Shown here: positions 18,373-30,259 of the stretch, piece after piece | How the letters are laid out: every line of letters starts with the position of its first letter | Numbering within the stretch: position 1 is the first letter of the stretch | Source of the DNA: Aeromonas popoffii | Lineage (GTDB): Bacteria > Pseudomonadota > Gammaproteobacteria > Enterobacterales > Aeromonadaceae | Length of the DNA: 64,000 nt | Direction: 5' to 3' | Assembly: GCF_000820025.1 (NCBI RefSeq) | Contig: NZ_CDBI01000025.1 | Span: 54,756-118,755, forward strand | Notes under the pieces: model-generated | Told to the model about the DNA's origin: nothing | Databases searched by the model: none | What the model saw: only the letters and a program-made list of their open reading frames with translations | Position numbers and translations under genes: made by a program

Positions 18373-19173
18373 ATGCATCTTCAATGTCCCCTTTGCCGCA
18401 GCCCCCTGCATCTTCACGAAGCATCCCGCGGGGTCTATTGCGACAACAAGCACCATTTCGATCCGGCTCCGGAAGGCTATCTGGATCTCATTCCCGGCAA
18501 GAAGAACCCCAAGGACAGTGACAGTCGCGCCCTGATGCGCGCCAAGCGCAACTTCCTGGAACAGGGTCACCAGGCGCCGCTGGTGGATGCCATGGCGGCC
18601 CTGCTCGCCCCGCTCGGCCCCCGCGAGCTGATCCACCTGGGTTGCGGCGAAGGCTACTACTGCCGCGCCCTGGCCGAACGCCTGCCCGAGTGGCAATTTG
18701 GCGGATTTGATCTGGCCAAGAACGCCATCTTCGCCGCCAACAAGGTACAACCACAGGGCCAGTTCGTCATCGCCGATCCGGCGCGCGCCCCGCTGCAACC
18801 GGGCACGGCCCAGGTACTGCTGGTCAACGATCTCAAGATCAAGACAGAGCAGCTGGTCAGCTGGCTGGCACCGGGTGGTTACCTGCTTTACCTGCAACCG
18901 GGCCCACGCCACCAGTGGCAGCTGAGGGTCAGCCTCAACCCGGTGAGCATGGAGCACCCGCTGAGCTGGCCCACTCTCGGTGGCCTCACCCCTCTGGGCC
19001 AGGAGCGTTGCCAATTCGCCATGACCATGGATCACTCCCTGCGCAGCTTCATCCTGGAAACCAGCCGCCTCGGCTGGCGCGCCAGCGGTGAACAGCGCCA
19101 CGCCTTTACCCAGCAGGGACCGGATGAGCTGGAACAGGATCTGCTGCTGAGCCTGTGGCAAAAGCCGCTCTGA
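18373..19173 (+). CDS. rlmA: 23S rRNA (guanine-745-N1) methyltransferase RlmA
   Basis: Methylates G745 of 23S rRNA. The 266-residue protein starts with a zinc site (CPLCRSPL ... YCDNKHHFD: two Cys, one Cys, one His) and the typical EGYLDLIP segment. The SAM-binding Rossmann motif is LIHLGCGEGYY, and the family LVNDLKI and a C-terminal domain follow. E. coli RlmA has 269 residues. ATG 18373 is preferred to the overlapping GTG 18367. It stands alone between two terminators. Confidence 0.92.
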   Translation: MHLQCPLCRSPLHLHEASRGVYCDNKHHFDPAPEGYLDLIPGKKNPKDSDSRALMRAKRNFLEQGHQAPLVDAMAALLAPLGPRELIHLGCGEGYYCRALAERLPEWQFGGFDLAKNAIFAANKVQPQGQFVIADPARAPLQPGTAQVLLVNDLKIKTEQLVSWLAPGGYLLYLQPGPRHQWQLRVSLNPVSMEHPLSWPTLGGLTPLGQERCQFAMTMDHSLRSFILETSRLGWRASGEQRHAFTQQGPDELEQDLLLSLWQKPL

Positions 19174-19192
19174 TGACGCGTCCTCCCATGAC

Positions 19193-19216
19193 AAAAGGCC
19201 CTGACGGGCCTTTTTT
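19193..19216. terminator. bidirectional terminator between rlmA and the GH19 chitinase gene
   Basis: Stem AAAAGGCCC / GGGCCTTTT with a 4-nt loop and T runs on both strands, between convergent genes. Confidence 0.9.
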
Positions 19217-19234
19217 ATTGAACGAATACAGTCG

Positions 19235-21151
19235 TCACAGCTTGATCCAGGCATCCCCCCAGGCCGTGCCCTTGCCCGGCTCATAGGCCCAGGCCGCGCC
19301 CGCGCACCAGCCGCTGTAGGGGTGAGGCTTGCACTGGTAGTTGCCCCCCAGATTACTCACCTTGTCCCCCGCCTTGTAGGCCGTACCTGCTTTGTAAGGA
19401 GGGTTACCATCCGGCGGCGTAGTGCCGCCACTGCCCTTGATCAGGATCTCATGGGTCGCACTGCGACTGAGCCCCTTCTCGTCGGTTACCTTGAGCACGA
19501 AACCGTAGCGGGTATCGCTGACCGGCGTAGCTGGCAGGGTGGTACTCAGGGTGGGCTGGGTCAGATCCGACGCAGTGGCGCCAGCGGGCAGGGTCCAGGC
19601 GTAGTCGAGCGGCTTGCCTTCCGGATCGCTCGACCCCTGGCCGGACAGCAGCACGGTCGCACCGCCCAACGCCTCGCTCGGGCCGCTGATATTGGCTACC
19701 GGCGGCAGGTTGCTGCCACCGCCGTTATCCTCGATCACCACCTCGGGGAAGAAGTGCTGCACGCACTGGCTGTAGTCCCGCGCCTTGAAGGCACTGAAAC
19801 GGGTCTGGTAACCCACCAGCTTGCAGGCATAGCTCTTGCCGCCATTGGGGTTGCCCGGCACATAGCTCCAGTCATTCTCCCAATAGATAGGCAAGGCGCC
19901 CGCACCTGCCTCGTCAAAGTACTTCATGTTCTTGCAACCAAGCACCTCGTCTGCCGGCACTGGCACTCCCAGATACTGGGCCTGGGCCTGATAGTAGGTG
20001 ATGCGGTTCTGGGACTGGGCATGCTCGGCCGCGCCGCCGCACTCCACCCCGCCGTTGATGATCTGGGTCGTGACCCCGAAGCCCGGCACCAGCCCGTTCT
20101 GCCGGTCGTGGGCATTGGGCTGCCAGGTGCCGTCGATCACGTGCAGCATGGAGGGCTTGGGCGGCTGTGGATAGACGAAAAAGAAGACGGCGCTGGCGAG
20201 GTTGAGCCAGGTGTCCGCCACTCTCTCCGGGTTATCCAGCAGGGTGCGCACTGTGCCGAACATGGCCTCGGAGAAGGGGCCGTAGTTGTAGTTGTACGAC
20301 AGCTGCTTGGCGCCACGGCCGAAATAGCCCTTGAACTCGCCGTTCTCGAACTTGCCGCACGGCCACTGCTGGCCTTGCCACACATCCGGCCGGCACTCGG
20401 CGTTGTAGCCGCCGCGCATCTGCTCGGTCCAGCCCATCTCCCGCACCCAGACCAGCCCCTGGCGCCACTCGGGCTCAGGTCGCCAGCTCTCGTGACCGCC
20501 GGTTTCCTGGGCGAAGTGGGCAAACATGGTGGCCAGCGACTTGCGGCAGATGGCCTCGGCATTGCGTCCGTCGCTGTAGTCACCGCAAAAAGCCGGGAAC
20601 TTGGCCACCGCCTGCAGGAAGCCGCGGTAGGTGTATTCCGGGGCCCGCAGCGGGAACAGGAAGTTGAACTGCGACTCGCTGATCACCCCCTCGACCCGCT
20701 TGACGTTGGCGGGGTTGAGCGGCAGGCCGGGGGCCACCGCCTCGACCACGGCATTGTCACTGGTCGCGATGGAGGCTTTGACTGCCGCCATGGCCGGGAA
20801 GTCGGTGAGAGCCTGCTCCCTGGCATCCAGCTCGCTCTGGCTCAGGTAGACGGGGGCGCCTTCGGTCGCACCGCTCCCCCCCTCCACTGGCGGTGTGATG
20901 CCCCCGCCGCCATCGGACGGGGTCGCCTCGCCGTCACCCAGCAGGGTCCACGGAGAGTCCCATTCATTGGCGACCTGCAGCGCCGGGCTCTGGCCCGGAT
21001 TGGCATACCACTTGGCTTCGTAGATCTTGCCGTTGAAACTGACCTGGCTGCCGCCACTGTAACCCTGATTGATGTTGTAGGCGTCAGCCGCCCAGAGGTG
21101 TCCGCTCAGCATCAGGCTGGCAAGCAGAAGTGTCGTGCGATTTTTGTTCAT
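19235..21151 (-). CDS. secreted GH19 chitinase with CBM and PKD domains
   Basis: Hydrolyses chitin with inversion. The 638-residue protein has a signal peptide (to about residue 21, HLWA), an N-terminal CBM5/12-like carbohydrate-binding domain (GKIYEAKWYANPG, 25-72), a Gly/Pro linker, a GH19 catalytic domain at about 150-480 with the acid FAHFAQETGGHES and the substrate-cleft signature YFGRGAKQLSYNYNYG, a PKD domain at about 488-580 (NLPPVANISG, GSSDPEGKPLDYAW) and a C-terminal chitin-binding module (AYKAGDKVSNLGGNYQC). GH19 enzymes are less common in bacteria than GH18. It lies directly behind the GH18 gene on the same strand, 75 bases apart. Confidence 0.93.
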   Translation of the reverse strand: MNKNRTTLLLASLMLSGHLWAADAYNINQGYSGGSQVSFNGKIYEAKWYANPGQSPALQVANEWDSPWTLLGDGEATPSDGGGGITPPVEGGSGATEGAPVYLSQSELDAREQALTDFPAMAAVKASIATSDNAVVEAVAPGLPLNPANVKRVEGVISESQFNFLFPLRAPEYTYRGFLQAVAKFPAFCGDYSDGRNAEAICRKSLATMFAHFAQETGGHESWRPEPEWRQGLVWVREMGWTEQMRGGYNAECRPDVWQGQQWPCGKFENGEFKGYFGRGAKQLSYNYNYGPFSEAMFGTVRTLLDNPERVADTWLNLASAVFFFVYPQPPKPSMLHVIDGTWQPNAHDRQNGLVPGFGVTTQIINGGVECGGAAEHAQSQNRITYYQAQAQYLGVPVPADEVLGCKNMKYFDEAGAGALPIYWENDWSYVPGNPNGGKSYACKLVGYQTRFSAFKARDYSQCVQHFFPEVVIEDNGGGSNLPPVANISGPSEALGGATVLLSGQGSSDPEGKPLDYAWTLPAGATASDLTQPTLSTTLPATPVSDTRYGFVLKVTDEKGLSRSATHEILIKGSGGTTPPDGNPPYKAGTAYKAGDKVSNLGGNYQCKPHPYSGWCAGAAWAYEPGKGTAWGDAWIKL

Positions 21152-21184
21152 TATTGTTGTTCTCCGGTTTTCTTCGAAAAGGGA

Positions 21185-21203
21185 CGGGGCCAGACCAGCC
21201 CCG
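21185..21203 (-). terminator. weak terminator-like hairpin between the chitinase genes
   Basis: CGGGGC / GCCCCG 6-bp stem with a 7-nt loop, followed on the minus strand by TCCCTTTTC. It may partly separate the GH18 and GH19 messages. Confidence 0.35.
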
Positions 21204-21226
21204 CCATCATGTTTGGGGCTGCCCCC

Positions 21227-24211
<2,985 letters not shown>

Positions 24212-27200
24212 TTAAAAATAAGACGAATTACTTGTTTCGTGATCATCATCAAGTTTGGCCGGCCGCAATATGCTGTTCATCAGCGCCCGCAACTTGAGCG
24301 GTTTGACCGGTTTACTGATGTAGCCGTAACCGTGTTCACGGATCTGTGCCTGCAACCCGCTCTTGCGATCCGCGCTGATGATGATGCCGCCGATGTCGTT
24401 GCCATGGGCGAGGCGCAGCATGTGCAACGCCTGCAAGCCTGTCTTGCCATCATCCAGGTGGTAATCGGACAACACCAGCTGCGGCAGGAAGCCACCGGCG
24501 ATGAGATCCTCGGCCTGAACCAGGCTCTGGGCGCAGACCACCTCGCAGCCCCAGCGCCCCAGCAGGGAGTGCATGGCGATGAGGATATCGCTCTCGTTGT
24601 CGATACAGAGCACCCGGATCCCCTCCAGCTGGCTGTCCCTCAGGGCGGGTGCCGCCACCTGCGTCGTTGCGACAGGACGGGTCGCCAGGTTGAGGGTGAT
24701 GGCAAACACGGAGCCCCTACCCGGCCAGCTGCGCAGGGTCAGGTTGTGGCCCAGCACCAGGGCGATACCGCGGGCGATGGCGAGCCCCAGCCCCAATCCC
24801 TGCTCCTTGGCGGTGCGGGAGTGATCGAGACGGGAGAACTCGTCGAAAATGGCCTCCTGCTTGTCGGCCGGAATGCCGGGGCCGTTATCCCACACCTCGA
24901 TGCGCACCTTGTCCCCCATCCGGCGGCAACCGAGCAACACACGGCCGCCCGGGTTGTAGCGAAACGCATTGGTGAGGAAGTTTTGCAGCACCCGGCGCAG
25001 CAGGCGCACATCGCTGTACACGGCCAGCTTGCTCTCCACCACCGAGAACTGTATGCCCCCCGCCTGGGCCAGCACCCCGAACTCCGCCTTGAGGTTGGCA
25101 AGCACGTCGTGCAAGGCGAAATCCAGCTTCCTGGCCTTGAACTTGCCTGCTTCGAGGCGCGAGATATCGAGCAGATCCGTGATGAGATCCTCGGTCGCCC
25201 CCAGCGCATCGTCGATGTGACGGGCGATGCGGGCCGTCTCATCCCGGGGCGGCAACATCTCCAGCAAGGAAGAGGTGAACAGCCTGGCGGCGTTGAGCGG
25301 CTGGGTCAGATCGTGGCTCACCGCCGCCAGGAAGCGGCTTTTGGAGTGGTTGGCCCGCTCCACCTGCTGGTTCACCAGCAGCAGCTGACGGTTGAGTTCG
25401 GAGAGCTCGTGAGTGCGTTCAGCCACCCGCGCCTCCAGGTGTTCGTTGGCTTCGCGCAGCACCCGCTCGGCGTCGCGAAACGGGGTAATGTCGGTAAAGG
25501 TCATGACGAAACCGCCAGCTGGCATGGGGTTGCCCTGCATCTCGATCACCCGGCCATCGGGTCGCTCCCGCGCCGAGATGTGGGGGCTGCCACGCAGCAT
25601 GAAGGCGACCCGCCGTGCCACATGGGCCTCGATATCTCCCGGGCCGCACAGCCCCTGCTCGGCGTTGTAACGGATTATCTCCTCGATGGAACGCCCTGCC
25701 TGAATAAGCCCCGGCGGATAGTGAAACAGATCTATGTAGCGCCGGTTCCAGGCCACCAGCTTGAGCTCTCTGTCCACGACCGAGATCCCCTGCCCCATGT
25801 GTTCTATGGCCCCCTGCAGCAGGCCTCGGTTGAAGCGAAACACATCTGAGGCCTCGTCCACTATGGTGGCTATCTCCTCCAGCTGCATGTTACGCCCCTG
25901 CAGGGCAGAGGCCAGCACCAGCCGGGCGGACGAGGTGCCGAACACCCCCGCCAGCAGCCGCTCCGTGTGAGCAATGAGTTCGGCCGACGCCTGCATCTGG
26001 GGCGCCAGTGTGCCGCCCCGCTCGCCGGCAAAGCGACCGAAGGCCCGCTTGACCCGGCTCGAGCCGACGAAGCGGGCCGCCAGCATCTCCAGCTCCTTGA
26101 CCGAGACCCGCGCCTGATAGAGGGCCGTGGTATCGCGGCTCGGCTTGCCGACGAAGTTGGCCGCCTGCAACCGCTCACTCACCGCCGCCCGCGACAACAG
26201 GGAGCCCATCACATAGCCGAGCAGGTTGAGCAAGAGGCTCAGAAAGATGCACCAGGCCCCCAGGCTCAGATCGCGGAAGGCAGGCCAGTCCGGCGGCGCC
26301 AACAGGGCTTCCAGCGGCGAGCCGGCCAGCAGGCCGCTCTCTGCCAGCAGGGTCGCAAACCAGAGGCTGACCCCGAGGGCGAGGCCAAGATAGACCCCCT
26401 TGCGATTGCCGTGCCGCCAGTAGAGGCCGAGCAGCAGGGCCGGTGCGAACTGGGCCACGGCGCCGAACGACAGATAGCCGATGCGCGACAGGCTGGTGAG
26501 ATCCCCAAGCCAGAGGTAGAGCCCCCAGGCCGCCAGCAGGATCAGCAGGATGGCACCCCGGCGCACCTGCAGCAGCAGGCGCACCAGTCGCTCGTCCCGC
26601 CCCTGCTGCCAGAAGCGGCGCAGCAGCACAGGCAGCACCAGATCGTTGCTGACCATGATGGCCAGGGCTATGGTAGAGACGATCACCATGCCGGTGGCCG
26701 CCGAGGTGCCGCCAAGAAACGCCAGCATCGCCATGCCGTCGAAACCGAGTGACATAGGCAGGCTTATCACATAGGTATCCGAAGCCATGTCGGCCCCCAC
26801 CCACTGTTTTCCCGCCAGCGCCAGCGGCCAGACGAAGAGCCCCATCACGAACAGATAGAGCGGGAACAGCCAGCGCGCCCAATGCAGATCCTGGCCCTGG
26901 TTGTTCTCCACCACAGTCACATGGAACTGGCGCGGCAGGCAGATGACGGCACACATGGCAACCAGGGTGTAGATGGTGAGCTCCAGCAAACCACCCGGCG
27001 TCACCGCCACCACGGCATCGAGAAAGTCGCTGGCCACCAGGGTGCGGGCCTGGCTCGGCTTGCTCAGGATAAGCCATAGCGCGAAGCCCCCCACAGTCAC
27101 GAAGGCAAGCAACTTGACGACCGATTCGAAGGCGATGGCCACCACCATGCCTCTGTGGTGCTCGGTGGCATCCAGGTTGCGGGTGCCGAACAGTATGCTG

Positions 27201-27712
27201 AACAGCGCCAGCAACAGGGCCACGCCGAGGGCCAGTCCGGCAGTATTGCCAGTGGGGCCGGCAGACACTGAGTTGGCCATCAAGAGATCCAGCCCGGTCA
27301 CTATGGCCTTCAGTTGCAAGACCAGATACGGGAGTATGCCCATGATGGCGATCAGCGCTATGACCATGGCGAGACGCTGGGACTTGCCATAGCGGGCGGC
27401 GATGAAGTCGGCGATGGAGGTGATGTGCTCACGCTTGGCCACCAGGATAAGGCGGGCCAGCAGTCGCCAGCCAAACAGGAACACCAGCATGGGGCCCAGG
27501 TAGATGGGCACCGGCGACCAGGGAGATTCGCTGGCCTGACCGACGGTACCGAAGAAGGTCCAGGAGGTGCAGTAGACGGCCAGCGACAGGCTGTAGAGCA
27601 GGGGTTGCCCCTTGAGGCGACGGCGCTTGCTCTTGTCAGCCACATAGGCGATCAGAAATAGCAGCCCCAGATAAGCGAGTGACAACCCGATCAGCAGCCA
27701 TCCCTGGTGCAT
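24212..27712 (-). CDS. crbS: CrbS-type hybrid kinase with Na+/solute symporter domain
   Basis: The 1166-residue protein combines a transporter-like sensor and a kinase. Residues 1-495 are an SSS/SLC5 symporter domain with about 13 helices (SLAVYCTSWTFFGTVG, ITSIADFIAARYGKS, GGTSAATGMVIV). A linker and PAS domain follow (MGQGISVVDRELKLVAWNRRY at about 650), then HisKA with the phospho-His in AAVSHDLTQPLNAARL, HATPase (DNGPGIPADKQ, GLGLGLAIARGI) and a receiver with Asp in LSDYHLDDGKTG and Lys in YISKPVKPLKL. The order symporter-PAS-HK-REC is that of CrbS, the acetate-switch sensor of Vibrio and Pseudomonas; CbrA lacks the receiver. ATG 27712 has AAGGGG upstream. The LuxR-type partner CrbR is not next to it. 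Confidence 0.82.
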   Translation of the reverse strand: MHQGWLLIGLSLAYLGLLFLIAYVADKSKRRRLKGQPLLYSLSLAVYCTSWTFFGTVGQASESPWSPVPIYLGPMLVFLFGWRLLARLILVAKREHITSIADFIAARYGKSQRLAMVIALIAIMGILPYLVLQLKAIVTGLDLLMANSVSAGPTGNTAGLALGVALLLALFSILFGTRNLDATEHHRGMVVAIAFESVVKLLAFVTVGGFALWLILSKPSQARTLVASDFLDAVVAVTPGGLLELTIYTLVAMCAVICLPRQFHVTVVENNQGQDLHWARWLFPLYLFVMGLFVWPLALAGKQWVGADMASDTYVISLPMSLGFDGMAMLAFLGGTSAATGMVIVSTIALAIMVSNDLVLPVLLRRFWQQGRDERLVRLLLQVRRGAILLILLAAWGLYLWLGDLTSLSRIGYLSFGAVAQFAPALLLGLYWRHGNRKGVYLGLALGVSLWFATLLAESGLLAGSPLEALLAPPDWPAFRDLSLGAWCIFLSLLLNLLGYVMGSLLSRAAVSERLQAANFVGKPSRDTTALYQARVSVKELEMLAARFVGSSRVKRAFGRFAGERGGTLAPQMQASAELIAHTERLLAGVFGTSSARLVLASALQGRNMQLEEIATIVDEASDVFRFNRGLLQGAIEHMGQGISVVDRELKLVAWNRRYIDLFHYPPGLIQAGRSIEEIIRYNAEQGLCGPGDIEAHVARRVAFMLRGSPHISARERPDGRVIEMQGNPMPAGGFVMTFTDITPFRDAERVLREANEHLEARVAERTHELSELNRQLLLVNQQVERANHSKSRFLAAVSHDLTQPLNAARLFTSSLLEMLPPRDETARIARHIDDALGATEDLITDLLDISRLEAGKFKARKLDFALHDVLANLKAEFGVLAQAGGIQFSVVESKLAVYSDVRLLRRVLQNFLTNAFRYNPGGRVLLGCRRMGDKVRIEVWDNGPGIPADKQEAIFDEFSRLDHSRTAKEQGLGLGLAIARGIALVLGHNLTLRSWPGRGSVFAITLNLATRPVATTQVAAPALRDSQLEGIRVLCIDNESDILIAMHSLLGRWGCEVVCAQSLVQAEDLIAGGFLPQLVLSDYHLDDGKTGLQALHMLRLAHGNDIGGIIISADRKSGLQAQIREHGYGYISKPVKPLKLRALMNSILRPAKLDDDHETSNSSYF

Positions 27713-27809
27713 CGATAACCCCTTGTCCATGTTGATAATTTGCATGCAGTTTCGCCAGTCTAGAGAGACTGGTGGCAAAAGTCACTCTTGATGGCATCAG
27801 CAAAAATTA

Positions 27810-27887
27810 TCGTTTTTCAATAAAAAATAACTTGCGTGATTATCGAAAAACGACAAACATACCCTTGAGTTTATTGATAAACAATAA
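27810..27887. promoter_or_regulatory. inverted repeats in the crbS / DUF2975 divergent promoter
   Basis: Two inverted repeats in an AT-rich region: TCGTTTTTC (27810-27818) with GAAAAACGA (27845-27853), 26 bases apart, and TTATTG / CAATAA (27871-27876 and 27882-27887) with a 5-base centre. The second has operator size and lies 50 bases before the start of the DUF2975-HTH pair, whose HTH protein could bind there. The function is inferred only. Confidence 0.45.
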
Positions 27888-27938
27888 CCTCTAACAACAG
27901 ATACACAATCTCTCTTTTATTCACGCAAGAGGTAAACG

Positions 27939-28487
27939 ATGAAACAGAACACGCTGGAACGAACAAGTAAGCTAATCGAGTGGATCTTGCTCTTTGCACT
28001 GTTGGCCACCCCACTGATCACCATTCTGGAGAACTGGGCAAATATCGGCAGCGGAAACCTGTTACAGCAAGAGCTGGGCAAGCTGGTCAGTCGCCCCGGT
28101 ATCAACCCCGGTGACTATCCCTTGTCCCTCGCCACCCGACTGCTTGCTACCGCGGTGCAATTGCTGCCGGATCTGGTCTTCATGCTGATGCTGTGGCAGT
28201 TGCGTCAGCTGTTTCGTAGCTACCGCCATGGCCTGTTGTTCACCTTCGAGCAGATCCGCCGTTACCGGCAGATAGGCCTGCTCCTGTGCACTGCATTCAT
28301 GGTCGATCTGATCCACACCTCCTTGCTGGATGCAGCCCTTACCATAAGCGGCCCCAAAGTACTCGGCACAATCTCTCTCAGTACATCCGATTTCCGGGCA
28401 CTGCTGGCGGGATTTATCGTACTGGCGCTGGCGCTGGTGATGAACGAAGCCAAGCAACTGGCCGATGAACAACAACTGACAGTGTGA
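27939..28487 (+). CDS. DUF2975 family membrane protein
   Basis: Protein of 182 residues with four predicted membrane helices (about 13-30, 68-92, 108-130 and 148-168) and the layout of DUF2975 proteins: a long first loop, FMLMLWQLRQLFRSYRHGLLFTFEQ between helices, then RRYRQIGLLL. The usual partner is a small Cro/C1-type regulator, and one follows seven bases after the stop. Such pairs act as a membrane protein and its repressor, but what they respond to is not known. AAGAGG supports the start. Confidence 0.85.
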   Translation: MKQNTLERTSKLIEWILLFALLATPLITILENWANIGSGNLLQQELGKLVSRPGINPGDYPLSLATRLLATAVQLLPDLVFMLMLWQLRQLFRSYRHGLLFTFEQIRRYRQIGLLLCTAFMVDLIHTSLLDAALTISGPKVLGTISLSTSDFRALLAGFIVLALALVMNEAKQLADEQQLTV

Positions 28488-28494
28488 GGATCCC

Positions 28495-28704
28495 ATGCCC
28501 ATCATAATTCGGCTCGACGCCCTGCTGGCCGAGCGCAAAATGACAGCCCGTGAGCTGGCCCAGCGGGTCGACATCACAGAGGCCAACCTCTCCATTCTCA
28601 AAAACGGTCATGCCAAGGCGGTCCGCTTCTCCACCCTGGAAGCCATCTGCCGCGAGCTGGGCTGCCAGCCGGGCGACCTGCTGGGCTATGAGCAAGCGCG
28701 CTAA
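28495..28704 (+). CDS. small HTH regulator (Cro/C1 type), partner of DUF2975
   Basis: Protein of 69 residues that is a single helix-turn-helix domain: LDALLAERKMTARELAQRVD, then ITEANLSILKNGHAKAVRF and LEAICRELGCQPGDLLGYE. This is the YozG-like type that accompanies DUF2975 genes. It has no dimerisation or sensing domain, so sensing may come from the membrane partner. Overlapping promoter repeats upstream suggest autoregulation. Confidence 0.9.
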   Translation: MPIIIRLDALLAERKMTARELAQRVDITEANLSILKNGHAKAVRFSTLEAICRELGCQPGDLLGYEQAR

Positions 28705-28842
28705 CCCGCAGGACACCCGTCATGACCCTTGATCCCGTCATCCAGGGCCTGTTGCTGCTCCCCTTGTGGGGAGCAGCCGCCGAAGGCGCCCCGGGCCCAA
28801 GCGACCAGCTCATGGCCAGACCCGACACCCTGCTGCTTCGCG

Positions 28843-29988
28843 TCATCCCGGAAGGGACGCCGCCTCGTCAGGGTGCAACCGCAGGAAGAAGACAGGCACC
28901 ACCACCAGCACCATGATGAAGAAGATGCCGCCACCCAGCGGCTCGAACAGCAGGCCGCACAGCATCATCAGGGCGGCGACCGTCATCCCGAGGCCCAGCG
29001 CGGCGTAGAGCGCCTGAGTGGGGATCAACTGCTCGGCCGGCAGCTGGCGGGTCATGAAGCGCACGGCGCCGAGATGGCTGACGCAGAAGGTGACCGCATG
29101 GAGCAGCTGGCCCGCCACCAGCACCAGGATCTCGGTGGAGGCGCCGAGCAGGATCCAGCGCACCACGCAGCCCAGCGCCCCCACCAGAAACAGGGTCTGG
29201 GCGCCAAACCGGTTGAGAAAGCGCTTGTCGGCGGCGAACATGCCGATCTCCGCCACCACCCCCAGCGCCCACAAATAGCCTATGGTGGTGCCGCTGTAAC
29301 CCGCCGCCTTCCAGTGCATGGCGCTGAAACCGTAGTACGCGGCATGACTGCCCTGCAGCAGGGCCGAGATCAGCAGGAAGCGGCGCACCGGGGGGGACTT
29401 CAGGGTATCGAGCAGGGAGGCTTTCGCCCGCTCCCCCTGGATGTCCCGGGGCGCCGGATGCAGCGGCAGCCAGCTGAGCAACAACATCAGCACCAGCCCT
29501 GCCACCATGGTATGCAGCACCCAGTCGCTGCCAAAATTCCCCACCAGGGCCCCCACCAGCGTCGACGCCACTATGAAGGCCAAGGAGCCGAACAGCCGCA
29601 CTTTGCCGTAGTCGAGGTGCACCTGCACCACCATGCGGGTGGCGAGTGCCTCCCCCACCGGCATCAGGGTCGGATAGATGAAGTTCGCCACCAGGGTCAG
29701 CCCCACCAGCCACCAGAGGCCATGACTGAGATAAAAGCCAAGAAAGGCCAGCAGGCTCAGCAGGCAAAGCAGGCGGGTAACGGGCAGCAGGTGCCCGGCC
29801 CCCTTGATCTGCCCCATCACCAACAGGTTGCCGGCAAAGCGGATCGCCATCCCGGCGCCCAGCAGTAGACCTATCATCTCGGCGCTTACTCCTATGCCCT
29901 CCAGCCAGAGCGACCAGAACGGCAGGTAGGCGCCATAGACGAAGTAGAAGGCGCCAAAGAACAGGGCTAACCAGGAGAAGGCGGGCAT
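28843..29988 (-). CDS. HcaT-like MFS transporter
   Basis: Transporter of 381 residues with 12 predicted helices, resembling E. coli HcaT (379 residues), the putative 3-phenylpropionate permease of the LacY-like MFS_1 group. MPAFSWLALFFGAFYFVYGAYLPFWSLWL matches the family N-terminus, and GKVRLFGSLAFIVAS is the conserved loop after helix 4. ATG 29988 has GAGGA upstream; a longer frame adds 25 residues that the family lacks. No phenylpropionate-degradation genes are nearby, so the substrate is not known from context. Confidence 0.8.
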   Translation of the reverse strand: MPAFSWLALFFGAFYFVYGAYLPFWSLWLEGIGVSAEMIGLLLGAGMAIRFAGNLLVMGQIKGAGHLLPVTRLLCLLSLLAFLGFYLSHGLWWLVGLTLVANFIYPTLMPVGEALATRMVVQVHLDYGKVRLFGSLAFIVASTLVGALVGNFGSDWVLHTMVAGLVLMLLLSWLPLHPAPRDIQGERAKASLLDTLKSPPVRRFLLISALLQGSHAAYYGFSAMHWKAAGYSGTTIGYLWALGVVAEIGMFAADKRFLNRFGAQTLFLVGALGCVVRWILLGASTEILVLVAGQLLHAVTFCVSHLGAVRFMTRQLPAEQLIPTQALYAALGLGMTVAALMMLCGLLFEPLGGGIFFIMVLVVVPVFFLRLHPDEAASLPG

Positions 29989-30095
29989 AGATCCTCGACA
30001 ACGAGAAGAAGGGGCACAAATGATAACCGATTTTAGGACCAGGATCCTGCGAGCCAGGCGCAAGCCGAAATGAAAAACAACAATAAAATTGAACG

Positions 30096-30182
30096 ATTAC
30101 CGTAAGGACGGTGTCTATTGAGTAACACCACTTCCTGGTTAGTGTTGCAATCCTTCCACCCGCTTCTGGCGGGTTTCTTTTT
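30096..30182 (+). ncRNA. candidate small RNA of about 87 nt
   Basis: A plus-strand terminator with no gene upstream: stem ACCCGC / GCGGGT (30158-30163 and 30169-30174) followed by TTCTTTTT. Before it are an ACCG-TAAGGA-CGGT hairpin (30099-30112) and an alternative GGTGT / ACACC pairing (30110-30129). A TAAAAT hexamer at 30084-30089 could be the -10 box; no good -35 is visible. It lies between the divergent HcaT-like gene and the end of the heme receptor gene, with no open frame of note. It is inferred, with no family match recognised. Confidence 0.5.
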
Positions 30183-30211
30183 GGCGGCAACAAGCCGCTT
30201 TCCGCCCACGG

Positions 30212-30233
30212 AAAAGGGGCCTGACGGCCCCTT
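30212..30233 (-). terminator. terminator of the heme receptor gene
   Basis: AAGGGGCC / GGCCCCTT perfect 8-bp stem with a 4-nt loop (30214-30233), followed on the minus strand by TTCC, 26 bases past the receptor stop. Confidence 0.8.
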
Positions 30234-30259
30234 GGTCAATGTCCTGCTGTACTGCGGTA

